Notes: generated by a model not told the origin, from the sequence alone. Shown: positions 1-19,834, counted from the stretch's first letter. The stretch is 64,000 nucleotides of DNA from Enchytraeus crypticus (GCA_905160935.1 CAJHZI010000433.1:310001-374000), one strand, 5' to 3'. Numbers and translations are program-made.

Positions 1-47
1 ACTATTCAACTGGTGCATGCTAAAATATAGATTATAATAATAATAAC

Positions 48-300
48 CTCCGACAATTTCTATAGCGGTGTCATGGCCGGTGTCAGGTCTTCAAAACCGC
101 TTTACAGGTTCCTGGCAGGTTATTATTAATCCTTCCTTGATTAATCATATCTTTGCTATTGATAGCGCCAATCGGCAGCTATCTCCGATACAAGATTAAT
201 CTTCCATGGGCCCAAGGGGATATCCATCATTACTAGACTGACCTGGGCTTTGTACTCAGTCCTCTTGTATCCGAGGCGAACACACTAACCGTTACGACAC
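48..300 (-). repeat. SINE family A copy
   Basis: Dispersed repeat with further copies at 13473-13608 and 22687-22853, all in the same orientation. On the minus strand its head (about 300-230) looks tRNA-derived, with an A-box-like AACGGTTAGTGTG and a degenerate B box. The body has the motif gggcccaagggatatcc and the 3' part ends near (TAA)n. Confidence 0.6.
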
Positions 301-389
301 TTACTCTCCCCGAATATGGTTAAGATTGTAAATTATCGTTTGGATAAAGATGAATGAAGGTGAATCATATGATGGGACTGTGTGCTCAG

Positions 390-2372
390 ATTGCGCAAGG
401 GTTTGCCGCACGAGGCGGAGGTGATAAGTCGAGTGTTGCCTGCGCTGCTCGTCGACTTCTGTCCCGCTCAGGACATCATGAACAAAGTGATAGGAGAGTT
501 CCTCTACACTCACCAGCCTCATCCTCAGCTCATGGCTTACGTCACCTTCAACGTATAAATTCTACTTGACCTTCACTGGCCATTCAGCGCTTCTGTGGTT
601 TTTACTGTGGCATTGTGGCATTACTGTGGCATTAGCATAGAACGGCGCTCTATTATTACTAGTAGTAGACCTATTATTATTAGTAGTAGTATTATTATTA
701 AAATCTAGGCATTGTAATCAAAGTTAGTAGTAGTAATATTAGTAAAGCCTTCACGGTTGTTTTAACTAGGTGACCTAGAGTAGGCTCTCAGCTATTCGTT
801 CATTTTCTGTGAAATTTTCTATTAAACCTAATCGTTTTCACCCCGTATAAAAATTAAATAATAAATCAATATGAGACGTCCTTTTCTAACAGTCTCTCAA
901 TTAATGAGTTAAAATCCATTGCAGTGTTAATTTGTGACGAAACAGGATTAATTAAGGGTTTTATTTATAAATGTTATAATTAAATTGAATGTTACTACTG
1001 AATATTGAATTTTAAGTGATTTGTTTGTAGCTTGGCCTGTAATAAGATATCTAGCTAGTTCCATTTTTATGTGCATGAAGAATGTCGAATTATACGCAAG
1101 CCTTTTATTGGTAAGATACAGTTGCTTAGTTAATTTAGTTCTATTAACAACAAGCATTTAGGCCAGACAACTGACAGGCAGCTGATGTCATCTAGCTAAT
1201 TGCAAACTTATTACACTCATTTTTCTCGTCTGGGGCTCTCTTCAACCAATTACTAATTCAAGTGCTTATGGGTGCTGACGTATCAGAAAAAACATTTTAA
1301 AATACTCAATAATTCTTAAGAATAACTTATATAATTGAAAAATAAAGTCTGCGACCAATTATGACGGTCCCAGGACGACAAGCAAGATTAGGAAGCTGAT
1401 CGTCACCTGTCTAATGAAGTCAATACTCAATACAGGATGGAGACAAGCTGTAACAAGCGACCATGACGAGCCACCCGCTTTGCTAAAATAGATTGTTTGA
1501 AAATTTTTAAGATTATTTATATTGGAACTAATATTGTTTTGCTATTTAATTTATATTACTTGCAGGTATTCGATAGGCTAATGAAATCAGGTCAGCACGC
1601 CCTAGTTTGTAACTGGGTGTTATTGTCGCTATCTAATGTCACGCAGCGTACACCCATATCAATGGCGATATGGAGCCTGACGTGCTTCTTCATCAGTGCA
1701 TCCAGCAACCACTGGCTGCGCTGTCTGTATCCTTGACATTCTGACTTAGTAATTTGAATGTCTTAATAGCGTAGGGGTAACGTTGTCTAGTTTTAAGTGA
1801 CAGATCCTGAGGTGAATTGAACTATCGTGGGTTCAAGTTCCAACAGCGCTGATCTGAGAGTAAAATCTCGGACATTCACTGGACTGGTTATACAAAGAAG
1901 GACTAAATTATTTATGCCTAAGGTTTACACAAGTGGTACTAAAAGTGATAGATATCAACATAATTGATCATTTAACTCTAATGCGTGTTTACTTTTTTTT
2001 ACTTAATGGATTAGTTAAAGCTCGGTATCATTGTGTGCTTGAGTTAATGACTTGATTTATGCTGCTCAACAATTCTGTTATTGTTTGTTATGTTCGATGG
2101 TTAATGCTGGAAGATATGGTTTCTTGATGTTACCTTACGCTCTACACTGAGCTGTGCTGACATTAAAAATAGAAAATACTTGAACAGACAGGCTGGATTA
2201 ATATATGTACTATCTTATTTTTAAGTTTTACTATTTACCCATATAGATCATGGGGCTCAAAAACGATGTGGAAATAATCTCATTATAATATCACACATTT
2301 AAGCTAGATCTCCCAAAAGAATCCCAATTAAGTATGAGGATGGGGACGCTTATGTTTACTAGATATTATTAA

Positions 2373-2410
<38 letters not shown>

Positions 2411-2555
2411 ACGTCAGAAAGGGCATTCAGTTGGTGAGCGCCTTGGCTCCAGATAGTGCCACAAAACTTAAACGAACGGATAAAAGAAGTCTATTCGCAT
2501 CCCGACCCTGGTTAAACTGGGATTTAAGGGAAGATGATGATGATGATGATGAGGA

Positions 2556-2627
<72 letters not shown>

Positions 2628-2999
2628 GTCCCTATATATGACGTGATATCATCCTTGTATGAGGAAACGGACGTTAAACGTTTACTATCTATATATATAT
2701 ATATATATATATACGGTACATATAGCGTATATAGTATAATGCGTGTCAGATTAGCCCCTAACTCTATTTCTCTTAGGATATCGTTTGTGGTGAGTAGAAT
2801 GGGACGCCTGGAGACGATAGACTCTCAGTTGTTCTGTCTCTCAGCCACAGACTTCAGAGCGTCATTCAAGACAGACGCTGAACTTCGATCTTTCTCAGCG
2901 GCATTCCAGGCAGTGGCCCAGCCAGGCACCCCCTATCAGCTCCTGCTGCAGCTCTGCGGCTCCTCTTCCACCCCCTCCAGCTCTCTGGCGAGGAAGTGA
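390..2999 (+). CDS. HTT: Huntingtin, C-terminal part (last three exons)
   Basis: Huntingtin is a very large HEAT-repeat scaffold protein acting in vesicle transport and autophagy. Three exons encode its last 181 residues: 390-552, 1566-1726 and 2777-2999, ending in TGA at 2997-2999. They join in phase: exon one ends on a full codon before gtataa, exon two leaves two bases before gtatcc, and exon three supplies one. The peptide follows the human C-terminus closely from memory, through segments such as [37 protein letters not shown] and VVSRMG.LE....LFCL.ATDF, and then ends with a different short tail. This is the C-HEAT domain. The first exon begins mid-codon after an acceptor at 388-389, so the gene continues left of the window. 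A second acceptor/donor pair inside the last exon (2845, 2996) is ignored because the homology runs straight across it. The last intron holds a SINE and long TA tracts. Very confident. Confidence 0.95.
1756..2000 (+). repeat. tRNA-derived SINE family B
   Basis: Carries an A-box-like TAGCGTAGGGG and a B-box-like GGTTCAAGTTCC, then a shared body ending near a T tract. It lies in the last huntingtin intron. Other copies are at 19055, 61226 (near full length) and, reversed, at 60203-60395. Confidence 0.75.
2409..2556 (+). repeat. Repeat family C, 5'-truncated copy
   Basis: Contains the family core (cgtcagaaagggcattc, tggtgagcgcc, ggctccag) and ends in ggttaaactgggattta followed by a GATGAT tail, which runs into a TA tract. 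Confidence 0.65.
2558..2626. repeat. (TA)n microsatellite
   Basis: An almost perfect TA dinucleotide run of about 69 bp in the last huntingtin intron, directly after a GATGAT tail. A shorter run lies at 2378-2408 and another at 2693-2714. Confidence 0.95.
2632..2690 (+). mobile_element. LINE/SINE 3' tail fragment
   Basis: Contains the tail motif atcatccttgtatgagg then aaacggacgttaaac. It recurs at 5612, 12088, 25963, 49122, 51732 and 54722 and ends the LINE fragment at 49.1 kb. Confidence 0.55.
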
Positions 3000-4319
3000 G
3001 GCTAGGATCGGCAGGTGCTGGGTTCAAATCTAGCGCTCGCTCCGTCACTGAGTTGTTTTCGTGTTAGGACCTGACGCGTAACTTTGTTTGGCTGGAAGAA
3101 TTGACACGGAGCTCTGTTAGACGATAGAGCTGTCTGCTAGTGGGCGTGGCTCCTCTCTGTAGAAGAATTTATTCTGGTTGCAGAACTGCGGAGTGATGTA
3201 GTTAACAATGTATCAGAAGCTTCTACGAAGGAATGCAGTCGTTTTGAACATACCTGCACAATGTAATTAGTGGATAAACAGTATTGGGAATGAATCTAAA
3301 TTATTGACTATATTTCAAATACACTTGCACGCGTGTAAGCTAACAAAAAGCCAATAACATTTTACTGTATTATTGATTGACTGTTTGACTGAATTATTAA
3401 TTTATTGATTGATTGAGTTATTAATTGATTAAGTGATGAACTAATTGAATGATCGATAGATAGTGTGATTAATTAGTTATTTTCTATTTGAGTAATTCAT
3501 AACGCTTGCTTGTAAATATTGTATTTAACATTTTACTTAAAGAGCTAAGCTAGTTAGCATTAGAGCATTCCAAAGTAAATAGCTTATTGTACATACTACA
3601 TATGCTATTGCCGTTTAACATAAACACAGGTTGTTAATATTGCCTCATGGAATATTTCTTGAATTTGTAAGTGTAATGAATTTGTAATGTAATATATATA
3701 ATGTGTATTATTCAAGCATAAATGTGAACTTTCAAGTAGAGATGTTAACTATTTAGGCATAAATGTTAACTTACAAGTAGAGATGTGAAGAATTCAAATA
3801 AATTCTAGATGTGAGCTATTCAAACGTGTAATGTGTTAACTATTCTGCCATTTAAGTTTTGTAGAATTTTCATCTGTATGATATGTGAAGTTAATTGTGA
3901 TTAGAACTAATGCTTTATAATGATAGTTATGTTGTGATATATTTTTCTATTATTAATTGATGCTGTCATATCGTTAAAATTAAAGTTTGTTAGATTGCCT
4001 GCGTAACTAATATGTTTTCGGTAATTAATTCTGTCGTTTGCTAATTGTTGCCAGGGACATTCAGTGTTTTGGAAATTTGATTACTTAGCTGTTAGCTTCT
4101 ACTTAAACTGTTTGGCTTATAGCAATTATTGCAAAGCATATATGGGCGGTCCTGCTTTTACTAAATACACATCAGTGCCCTTGAATATTTTTTTTTCGCT
4201 AAAGATTCTGCTTTTCTAAATATTCTGCTTTAGTGTATCCGTGTACTAAATTTACCTTCTGTGCTGAAAGTGAGCACACTCGTAGATGTTCAATGTATTA
4301 CTTATCCTATTGGCCTATG

Positions 4320-4321
<2 letters not shown>

Positions 4322-4389
<68 letters not shown>
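4322..4389. repeat. (TA)n microsatellite
   Basis: Perfect TA run of about 68 bp in intergenic DNA. Confidence 0.95.
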
Positions 4390-4390
<1 letters not shown>

Positions 4391-4830
4391 TTAATTTTTA
4401 GCATCTTATGTAGACTTCCCGTAGAGGGTGTTTGTATATTTGCTTTCAGTTACTTTCTATGTGGTGCTGGTGATGTGCATTTTTTGGTTGCTTGCTAGCA
4501 ATTTTTTGGTTGCTTGCTAGCAATATACTTTCGTTTCACTAGCAATTTAGATGCCCTACGTAGTATCAATAATCTGAATGTTATTTCTTTTGTAGATATG
4601 CTAATGATTAATATAATCATGTATTTATGTACTAGATAAAGCACGTTTATAGGGTGATTAAATAACAATTTAGGAATGCAAAGGGAAAATCTAAGAAATC
4701 TTATTTTTCCAAGATAAATCTACATTAAGATGTGAATAAAGCCTTTATATTAAGAGAATAACTTGTTGATCGATGGAGCTGTTGCTGAATTTTGAAAGTA
4801 GGCTGCGAGTGGAAAAATGCACTTTACGCA

Positions 4831-4838
4831 TATATATA

Positions 4839-4915
<77 letters not shown>
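4831..4915. repeat. (TA)n microsatellite
   Basis: TA run interrupted once near its left end by TGTAC. Confidence 0.95.
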
Positions 4916-4922
<7 letters not shown>

Positions 4923-5611
4923 CTCGAGAGAGGGGTGAGAGAGTGCTGGAATAAATTTTATTTATGCTTTTGCAGGGTTTGATATTAGTCAGACTCCCTA
5001 AGTAGAGTTTTAGTAATATTGAAGCTAACCTGACTTTGATAGCCATAGCTTCCATAGCTTCTTGTATTGAAAGCTACTTGAGACGAATGCAACGATTATA
5101 TTATCTATCAGCGAATGTTAAAATCAATCTTAATATCAAAATATTATTGAGATGCTTCTAATGTAAGTGTGTGCTTAGAAGCTTTAATGCATGTATCGTT
5201 GCTATATTTGCTATTCGTGTGTTGAGCCAGCGGCGTCTGAGAATCATCATCTCTGACTAATACTTAAGCTGAGGATGACATTGGGAAACCAATTGGAAAC
5301 AGGATTTTGCTAAAGGCTACATAGTAGGCGCATAAGGACTGTACGTGTACGTGTGCACTGTGAGAGCTTCGTTGATCGATGAGTTCTCACTGAGATTGAT
5401 TGCAGAATGTGAAAGATATGTACATTAAATCGGTCATTTGACGGTCTGACGTGTTGGCATCTAATAAATATATCTTCTTGCTTCTATTTTGGTTGTTTGA
5501 GTTATTCGCACATTATTAATATCTGCAATTTTTATTCGCTCTTCTTATTAATTAATTAATTAAGCTTGAATTAGTCATTATATAGGTTAATTTAATAATA
5601 CTAATAATGGT

Positions 5612-5655
5612 TTATCGTTGGTTTCCTCATCCAAGGATGATATCAGGATCGTTAG
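5612..5655 (-). mobile_element. LINE/SINE 3' tail fragment
   Basis: Reverse copy of the shared tail (tttcctcatccaaggatga, then tatcagg), isolated in intergenic DNA. Confidence 0.45.
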
Positions 5656-6261
5656 AGTCCTGTAATCTGTAATAGAACGACAAATTTAATATAAATTATG
5701 TAATTTAGTGCGCAAATTTAAAAGCAATATATTCATTATAGAGGATTTTTTTTTTTTTTATCTTTGCGCTTGATTTTGGCTTTTCTTCTTTGTTACTTTT
5801 ATCTGATCGTACTGCACGCTCCCGTAACTCATCAATCGAACTGATCATAACGCGTGCATGTTTAGTAAAACAGTTCTGTCCATTCTTGAGCGAACCGCAA
5901 ATTTTGAACATTACGCTCGTACGTTCTTCACTATCAGAAGCACCTCTGCAAAGTAAAATGAGATGATAAATATCTGACGCAATATAGGCCCTTTGTGCTG
6001 TATTTTAATTGTTGTTAATACGTCGTTGTATATACATGTAGTTCTACGTGTTACATTAATTTTAACAACTATTTGAAGTACGACTTTTTATCGTATAAGT
6101 TCTCGACTGCACAGTCGTTAGATCTGGATTTGTTGTCCCTAGGCTGCTGGTAGAGTGCTCGTAGCTATCGAGGGTTGATCGTAGATATCAAGGTCGTTAG
6201 GAGACCACAGCAGCTAATTTTTAATATCGATTATCTGAAGTGGTAGTTTAGATTTTGAAGT

Positions 6262-6394
6262 TAAAGCTGGTAAAGCTAAGGTTAACGTCAGTTTCCTCAC
6301 TCGAAAGCGATGTCAGTGACGGGCGAGCCCAGGATTTGAACCCCGCACCTACTGATCTGCGGTCGAGTATCTTACCGACTTCGCCACTGGCTTC
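6262..6394 (-). repeat. tRNA-derived SINE family E
   Basis: Read on the minus strand it begins AGCCAGTGGCGAAGTCGG, whose TGGCGAAGTCGG fits a pol III A box. GGTTCAAATCC follows as the B box about 45 bp on, and then a tail TGAGGAAACTGACGTTAA. It is the best-preserved of five copies here (others at 20650, 30301, 50055 and 53635). Confidence 0.85.
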
Positions 6395-6579
6395 AGCTAG
6401 TTAGTTCATATCTTTTAGTTCATATCTGTTAGTTCATATTCGTTTTATGTGGCAACATAACTAAGTAAAGATCTACAAAGAAGTTTATCTTCAGTTTCGT
6501 TATCACTACAATACTACTATTGACATTTATTCTGCTGAATGGTTACTTGTAGTCGCTGTCTTTGAAAGCGCACTAATGG

Positions 6580-6733
6580 CAGCCGGCGCAGATTTACGAA
6601 TAACCTTCCAACACCCTGGGAATTTGTTTAATTAAAATCTGTCAACATTCGGTCTTCCAATGTAGTCATCCATCCATGTACTAACCGAGCCTGACGTAGC
6701 TTAATTTCGTTCATTGACGCTCAGCTTAACCAA
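6580..6733 (-). repeat. 5S-rRNA-derived SINE family D fragment
   Basis: Reverse, diverged copy of the family seen whole at 34441 and 61946. It retains gcgccggctg-like and accgaatgttgacag-like stretches. Confidence 0.6.
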
Positions 6734-7935
6734 GTTCGCTAAATTCCGCTCCAATTATATATCTAGACGTCCATGTATAAATGCATAGCTCAGTTGAAGA
6801 AGATCAACTGAAATCTAAACTTTTCCTTTTTAACAAAGGAAAATTTATTAAAGTTACCATTTTATTTAGTTAATTTATCTTAGGAAATTTAATTCCTTAT
6901 CTAATTAAAATCTGTAATGAAATTTAATTACAAAGAAGTTTCATTTATTTCCTCTACTGTTTAAGTTATTATTAGAATCCGTTAGTTATTCAGTTGCTAT
7001 AGGCCTACTTGTTTACTTATTGATTGATGAAATTATTACAAACTAATTTGTGTAATGTAATTATATTTTACTGCGTGTTAAAGATGCTGTAATATATTAT
7101 AATTATTCTTGAATTATTTTGCTGCTTAAAGTCTTCTTAGGCAAAATAGCTATTCTGAAAGTCTGTTGAGACTCTAGACCACAATCGGCCATTAATCGAT
7201 TGATTGATTGTTTTTTGTGACCCTATGACATATCTACCGGAACTACCAGCAGCGTCCTCGATATCATCATGGTGCTTAGGGAGACGAAACAATTCGCACC
7301 AGTTAATTTATTGCGTCGTAATTAATTAATGATTGAATAAGTAATTATGAATTGTTAATGAATGATGTATGCTGTGTTGAACAGTTCCTGTATTTTTATT
7401 GTTTATGATGCACATAAAACGTGTGGAGGCATTAAATAAAATCTTCTTGAAATGATTTTCAGTGTTGCTTTAAAAATCTAAATTAACGGCACGAATACCC
7501 AAAAGTAATATCTGTAAAATTACAGAGTTTTTGAAAATTCCAGCGTCATAATTAATTGACAATAACAAACCCAGTTACGGTTGTTTTTTAACTAGGACGA
7601 AGTTTTAGCTTTCATTTTAATTTTACAGTTTTTGACGGTATCTTAATTATAAAATCATTATCGCAATCATTCATCCATTTAGATGTCTGCTCTTTAGACT
7701 AAACAATACAGATATGACAATTATGGCGCTTAGTATTCCTAAGAGAAAAATTTCAATTTTCCAAGATCAACAAATGTAAATTATATCAACAATTGTACTA
7801 AATATCACTGACGGCCTTCTCTATAAACCATGGTTGCTAGCGAAATACAAGAATATTTTTAGAAAACTGATGTGTAGCTGATGATGATGTAGCTAATAGT
7901 GTAAATGATAATTCAACGAATAATGCTCTGTTAGT

Positions 7936-8262
7936 GCTACTAATAATGCAGCTGACAGTGCTACTGATAATGCTGCTGACAGTGCTACTGATAATGCAGC
8001 TGACAGTGCTACTGATAATACAGCTGATAGTGCTACTGATAATGCAGCTGACAGTGTTACTGATAATACAGCTGCCAGTGCTACTGATAATGCAGCTGAC
8101 AGTGCTACTGATAAAATATAAGTGGTTCGATAATACTACTGATAATGCAGCTGATAATACTACCGATAATGCAGCTGATAATACTACTGATAATGCAGCT
8201 GATAATACTACTGATAATGCAGCTGATAATACCACTGATGTTAATACAGTTGATAAAAACTA
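7936..8262. repeat. 24-bp minisatellite
   Basis: About 13 units of gctactgataatgcagctgacagt and a related variant, in two blocks separated near 8110-8135. In one plus frame the unit reads ATDNAADS. Two plus and two minus frames lack stops, which makes long meaningless ORFs. There is no splice or start context, so I treat it as non-coding. Confidence 0.85.
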
Positions 8263-8774
8263 CTGATATTGTATCTAACAGTGCGGCTGATTATTTCTGC
8301 TTATTTTAACTCAATTTGGTTTTATATTTTAAGAATTTTACGGCGAGTCGAAGTTTCTACTCCCTGCCAACATTGTTATGTGCATTATGATACACAAAAT
8401 ACATAACAATCGAGGTGAAAGATAGCTACATATTAATTTATTAAATTACATTAAAAGCGATAATGGAATACATTTCGCATGATTTGAAGTTTCTTAGAAT
8501 CCGATAGATTTTCGATCAGGCCTATATACAGATTGATGTACAGTAGATAATGCATATACATGTACATGTGTGTAGTTTTATTTTCAGTTTTACATAGTTT
8601 TAGGCTACATTTCACAGGCGCATAGTTTTACTTGCATTTTGTATAAACATGTAAGCTTATTATAGTTTTATATTGTGCAATATATACATGTAGTTCTATA
8701 TTTCAGTTACTATCTCATTTACATAAGAATATCAGATCAATTATACTACTGTTTCTTCAATCAATCGTCTAATC

Positions 8775-15563
<6,789 letters not shown>

Positions 15564-16342
15564 AGTCTGATCGTAAAATTTTGGCTCTAATGCTAGATTC
15601 TCCACTCGCACTAAAAGACGGACTAATAACTGAGACAATAAATATTAAATGTATCAACTACATAATACCATATCCTACCGTTTGCTACATCAACATGTAT
15701 ATCAATCATAAACAATTAATGCCCATCATTATGTAGGCCTAATGCGTCGATAGAGTTTTATTATTTTTGTCATTGGCCTTTGCTGCATTCTCAAATTTGT
15801 GTGACATACTTGAATTTATAATAAAGCATCGGCTAATAATTTGAATCATTTAAAATTTAAAAAATATTTATTGTGCCATTCATTTTTGCTTCAAAGTTTC
15901 ACACGCATTTTTAAATGTCGACGAATTCTAGCTAGGCATATTTCCTGCCTCTCAAAACATTGCATGGTCCCACGAAAGCAAAAGTAGATATTGATTTTGG
16001 CATAGGGTTCATCTCTCGAAAGGATATCAGTAACAATCGAGCTTAAGTAGATCACTCTGAAACCTACACTAACACGCTGGGAGATCATAGATATGTGAGC
16101 ATGGTAGGGGTCAGCTAAGGGCGCGCGCATATGTTTGAGGTCGTTTAATTTACAAGGGCTAGGCTAGTGTGGAAAGTGAGCAAATATGCGTCCTTGCCAG
16201 AAAAACTAGATTATTTTTCACTTTTTCGCCTTTTTAAGTAATTTTTAATAACTGCATAGTGTCTGTAAATGAGATAGCTTGATATTACTTAGGCAGATAA
16301 ACAATATAAATCATCATAAAGGCGTAAATCATAAATAAATCA

Positions 16343-18285
16343 TAGGCGTTTGATAAAGTGCCTTACGAGAGATTGTTTTGTAAACTTGAAGCTCATGGAG
16401 TTACTGGCTCTGTCCTGAATTGGATTAGAAGTTGGTTAACCTCCAGTAGACAAAAAGTTTTCATTTCAAATCATGACTCGGCTTGGCGCAATGTCACTAG
16501 TGGGATTCCACAGGGGTCAGTGTTGGGTCCAATTTTATTTTCGGTTTACATTAATGACTTAGACAACAGCATAATATCCAAAATGAGTAAGTTTGCTGAT
16601 GATACTAAATTATGTAAAAATATAGGTAACTAGAAGATATGTTATCACTTCAGAAAGATTTAGACAGTTTGCATAATTGGGCAGCTACCTGGCAGATGAA
16701 CTTCAATGTTGATAAATGTACATTTATGCATGTAGGTCACAATAATAGTTGTAATCAATATAAACTTGGTAATGCAGAACTAAAATCACCTATTAAAGAA
16801 AAAGATATAGGTGTCATTATTAATAATACCATAAAATTTTCAGAGCAGTGTAAATCAGCAGCAAATTGTGCTAATCGCACTTTAGGTTTAATTAGGAGAA
16901 CTATAAAAAGTCGTAATAAGGATGTAATAGTTAAAGATATAAAGCATTAGTAAGACCTAAATTAGAATATTGAGTACAAGCGTGGAGACCTTTTTTAAGG
17001 AAGGATGTGGAATGTATGGAAAGAGTTCAAAAGAGAGCAACTGGAATGATTGCTGAATGTAGAGGTCAAAACTATGAATCTAGGTTAGATGTATTAGGTC
17101 TAATTAGTTTAGAAGATAGACATACCAGAGCGGATTTAATTCAAGTATTTAAAATAGTTAAAGGTTTTGACAATATCGAATGTGGAAAATTTTTCAAACT
17201 ATCAGATTATGCTAGAACAAGAGAGCATAGATTCAAAATAATAAAGGTTAGATCCAGATTAGAAGTTAGAAGAAACTTTTTCAGTCAGAGAGTTGTCAAT
17301 ATATGGAACGTGTTACCTCAGTATCTAGTAGAGACAGAGTCAGTGAATGCTTTTAAGAATAGGCTAGATAAGTATTGGAAAGAAATACATTGAATTGATA
17401 ATTTGTTTGTTTGTTTTGTGTAGATAGGCTGATTAGTTGCACACTACATGAGGGTATTTGGTTTCTAGGTATTCATGAGTGTGGGTAAGGTTTGTATGTG
17501 TATGTATGCGTAGGTGTGTGTATATGTGTACACATGCATGTATGTCTATGTATATTTGTGCATGTGTACTTGTATGTATTGTAATGTATGAATATATTTT
17601 GCGACTGGTTGATATGCCTAGTATGTAGATATGTGCATGCTTGCATATTTTTGTCTGTAAGTTCGATGTGTGTATGTGTGAGTGTATTCTATGTGTATAT
17701 ATGTAGGTGTATGTATAAGTGTGTAAGTTTTGTATATATGTATGTGTATGTATATATGTATATGTGTATGTGTATATGTATGTGTATATAGGTGTGTATA
17801 TGTGTATATATGTACGTATGTATATGTATGTATGTATCAGTATGTATGTATATATGTGCGTGCATGGCTATGTATATGTATATGTATATGGGCATATTTA
17901 TGTGGATATGGGGTATGTATGTATATGTATATGCATATAAGTATTTGAGAAGTGAATGTATGTTTATGTATGTGCATGTGTGTGTGTATGCATGTACATG
18001 TATGTGTGCATGCATGGATGCATAATGTATATGTATTTGTGCATAGTTGTGTACCTGTATGTAGGTTTATATATGAGATGGTTATGTGTGTGTGTGATAT
18101 TTTGGTGAGTGTTTAGTTTTTTCTTATGTTCTTCCTTTGAAGCCTATCAACTTGTCAAGGTTTGTATCTTTTGTTCCCTTTACGGTTTCTATGTATAGAG
18201 GTATGAAATTACATCAAAAAACTGGTGTTACAGGTCCTTGTGACTTCCTTAACCTGTATAATTATGTTAAGTCATGTTAAGTTAA
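16343..18285 (+). pseudogene. 5'-truncated CR1/jockey-like LINE, broken reverse transcriptase
   Basis: Three frames together give the second half of a non-LTR reverse transcriptase. AFDKVP begins at about 16343, then IPQGSVLGP and the catalytic box FADD near 16590. The C-terminal part follows, with RVQKRATG and the ending VNIWNVLPQ....SVNAFKNRLDKYW (stop after 17393). A frame change near 16630 and another with stops between 16950 and 17000 make it non-functional. The 5' half, including the endonuclease, is missing. The 3' UTR seems to resume at about 18090-18285 after a microsatellite. Assigned to the jockey/CR1 group from motifs only. Confidence 0.85.
17465..18085. repeat. (TATG)n / (TGTATA)n microsatellite inside a LINE 3' UTR
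   Basis: About 600 bp of degenerate TGTA/TATG repeat between the LINE stop codon and what looks like the rest of its 3' UTR. Confidence 0.85.
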
Positions 18286-18299
18286 TCATAATTATTTAA

Positions 18300-18382
18300 A
18301 AAGTATAAAAAGTAAACTCGCATTATAGTGAATAATCAACTATGTTGATATCTATCACTTTTTAATACCACATGTTTAAATT
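18300..18382 (-). repeat. SINE family B tail fragment
   Basis: Reverse match to the last part of family B (caactatgttgatatctatca, with minor changes between copies). Confidence 0.55.
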
Positions 18383-19054
18383 TAATTCGCCTCGGATTCA
18401 AATGTTGTGCAAATCTATAAGCAGATATTATGTAATGACAGCACTTAAACCCAAATTCGAAAGTGAATTCATTAAATTATTTATGAATGTAATAGTATCA
18501 TTCAGAATAGTTTTAAGCAGATGTAAATTAGCTTATCGTTCTTGTAGATTAACAGGTGTAAATATATCTTTAATGTTGTAATTACTTTCATGGATCATAG
18601 TCGGTGTTTAAATCGCACTAGTTTGTTTACACAGTAAAATTTTTAAAAATAAAATTTCTAAAAATAATCACAAAAAATAGAATTAGGGAGAATAGATATA
18701 AATATAGATAGGAATATGTTAAGACTACATGAAAATACTCCAGTAAAAAATTGCTCGAAAGCAAAGTTAATATAACTTGATTCGACAATTTACTAAAGAC
18801 TTACTTTTATTGAAAAATCTATATTAGGTGTTTTTTAATCTTATGAATGATTAACCGTGAATAACTCTGCTTTGAATCGAGATTCGTTGAGGAATATACA
18901 TTGATTTACTTTTAATTAGACTAAGAGTATAATAAATTTAAGTTTTGTAATTGTTTCCAATTTGTTTGAGAAAACGTTCTTTCTAACTTGATTCTAATAT
19001 TGATGACAGGCTTATTTTATAAATCATTTTGGTTTAGGTGCCTGGTTTTGGTCT

Positions 19055-19245
19055 TTGGTAAATTAAACCATCGTGGGTTCGAATCCCAGCCGCGCTGATC
19101 TGAGAGTAAAATCTCGGACATTCACTGGACGGGTTATATATGGAAAATGGACTAAATTGCCTAATGGTTTAAACATGTGGTATTAACAGTGGTAGAGATT
19201 GACATTGTTGATCATTTCACTATAATGTGTGTTGACTTTTTTAGT
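19055..19245 (+). repeat. SINE family B, 5'-truncated
   Basis: B-box-like GGTTCGAATCC, then the family body (tctgagagtaaaatctcgg). Confidence 0.7.
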
Positions 19246-19679
19246 ATCTTTTAAAAGTCAAATCTGATTCTAAGTTCAGGTAATCGGTAGTGCTAAATTA
19301 GACGATGTCAGACAAAAAATTAGTAATTTAAAGAGAAAATGTAGTGTACTCTCGTCATGTGATAGTTTACAATGCATTGTACACTATGAGCATATTATGG
19401 ATATGGAAGTAGTTTCAATGAGCAATGAACAGTTAGAAAAATTTTAAGATACTGCTACTTTGGGGCAGCCGCAATCTGGAGCTTGTCACTTCGATGTCTT
19501 GAAGTTATTTGCTGCTCCATACCTGAGGAATTTCGTGAAAATGTTCATGGATTCATAGGTGGTGTTATAAAATATATATATATATATATATATATAAATA
19601 TATAGTTTAAACTTATATTATATCTATATATCTAATTAGATATATATATTTTTATTTTTATATTATATATGTAATCTTA

Positions 19680-19699
19680 GATATATATATATATCTATG

Positions 19700-19772
<73 letters not shown>
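19680..19772. repeat. (TA)n microsatellite
   Basis: TA run with short interruptions about 60 bp upstream of the ATG10 start codon. Other TA patches lie at 19569-19660. Confidence 0.95.
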
Positions 19773-19834
19773 TATATATGACAGGAAATTTTGAAACTGA
19801 TAGAGCAGAATGATAATGAAATAGAATTCTCTCA

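Larger units (their letters stand above)
3000..8774. other. Intergenic region huntingtin to CIMIP2
   Basis: No gene is seen. The first few hundred bases are probably the huntingtin 3' UTR; an AATAAA at 3797-3802 is one possible polyadenylation signal. The rest is AT-rich, with TTGA-rich simple sequence (3365-3440), two long TA tracts, SINE copies at 6262-6394 and 6580-6733, and a 24-bp minisatellite at 7936-8262. Confidence 0.6.
15564..19834. other. Intergenic region CIMIP2 to ATG10
   Basis: Holds the CIMIP2 3' UTR (AATAAA at 15637 and 15820), a decayed LINE with an internal microsatellite, two SINE B pieces and TA tracts. I see no host gene. Confidence 0.7.

Noticed and set aside
301..522. 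Minus-strand open frame across the first huntingtin exon
   Set aside because: Shadow of the plus-strand huntingtin exon, which has clear homology and splice sites.
2845..2995. A possible separate exon with good acceptor and donor inside the huntingtin last exon
   Set aside because: Huntingtin homology runs unbroken through the acceptor to the TGA at 2997, so the sites are coincidental.
7837..8266. Long open frames over the 24-bp repeat
   Set aside because: Stop-free repeat unit in several frames; no supporting signals.
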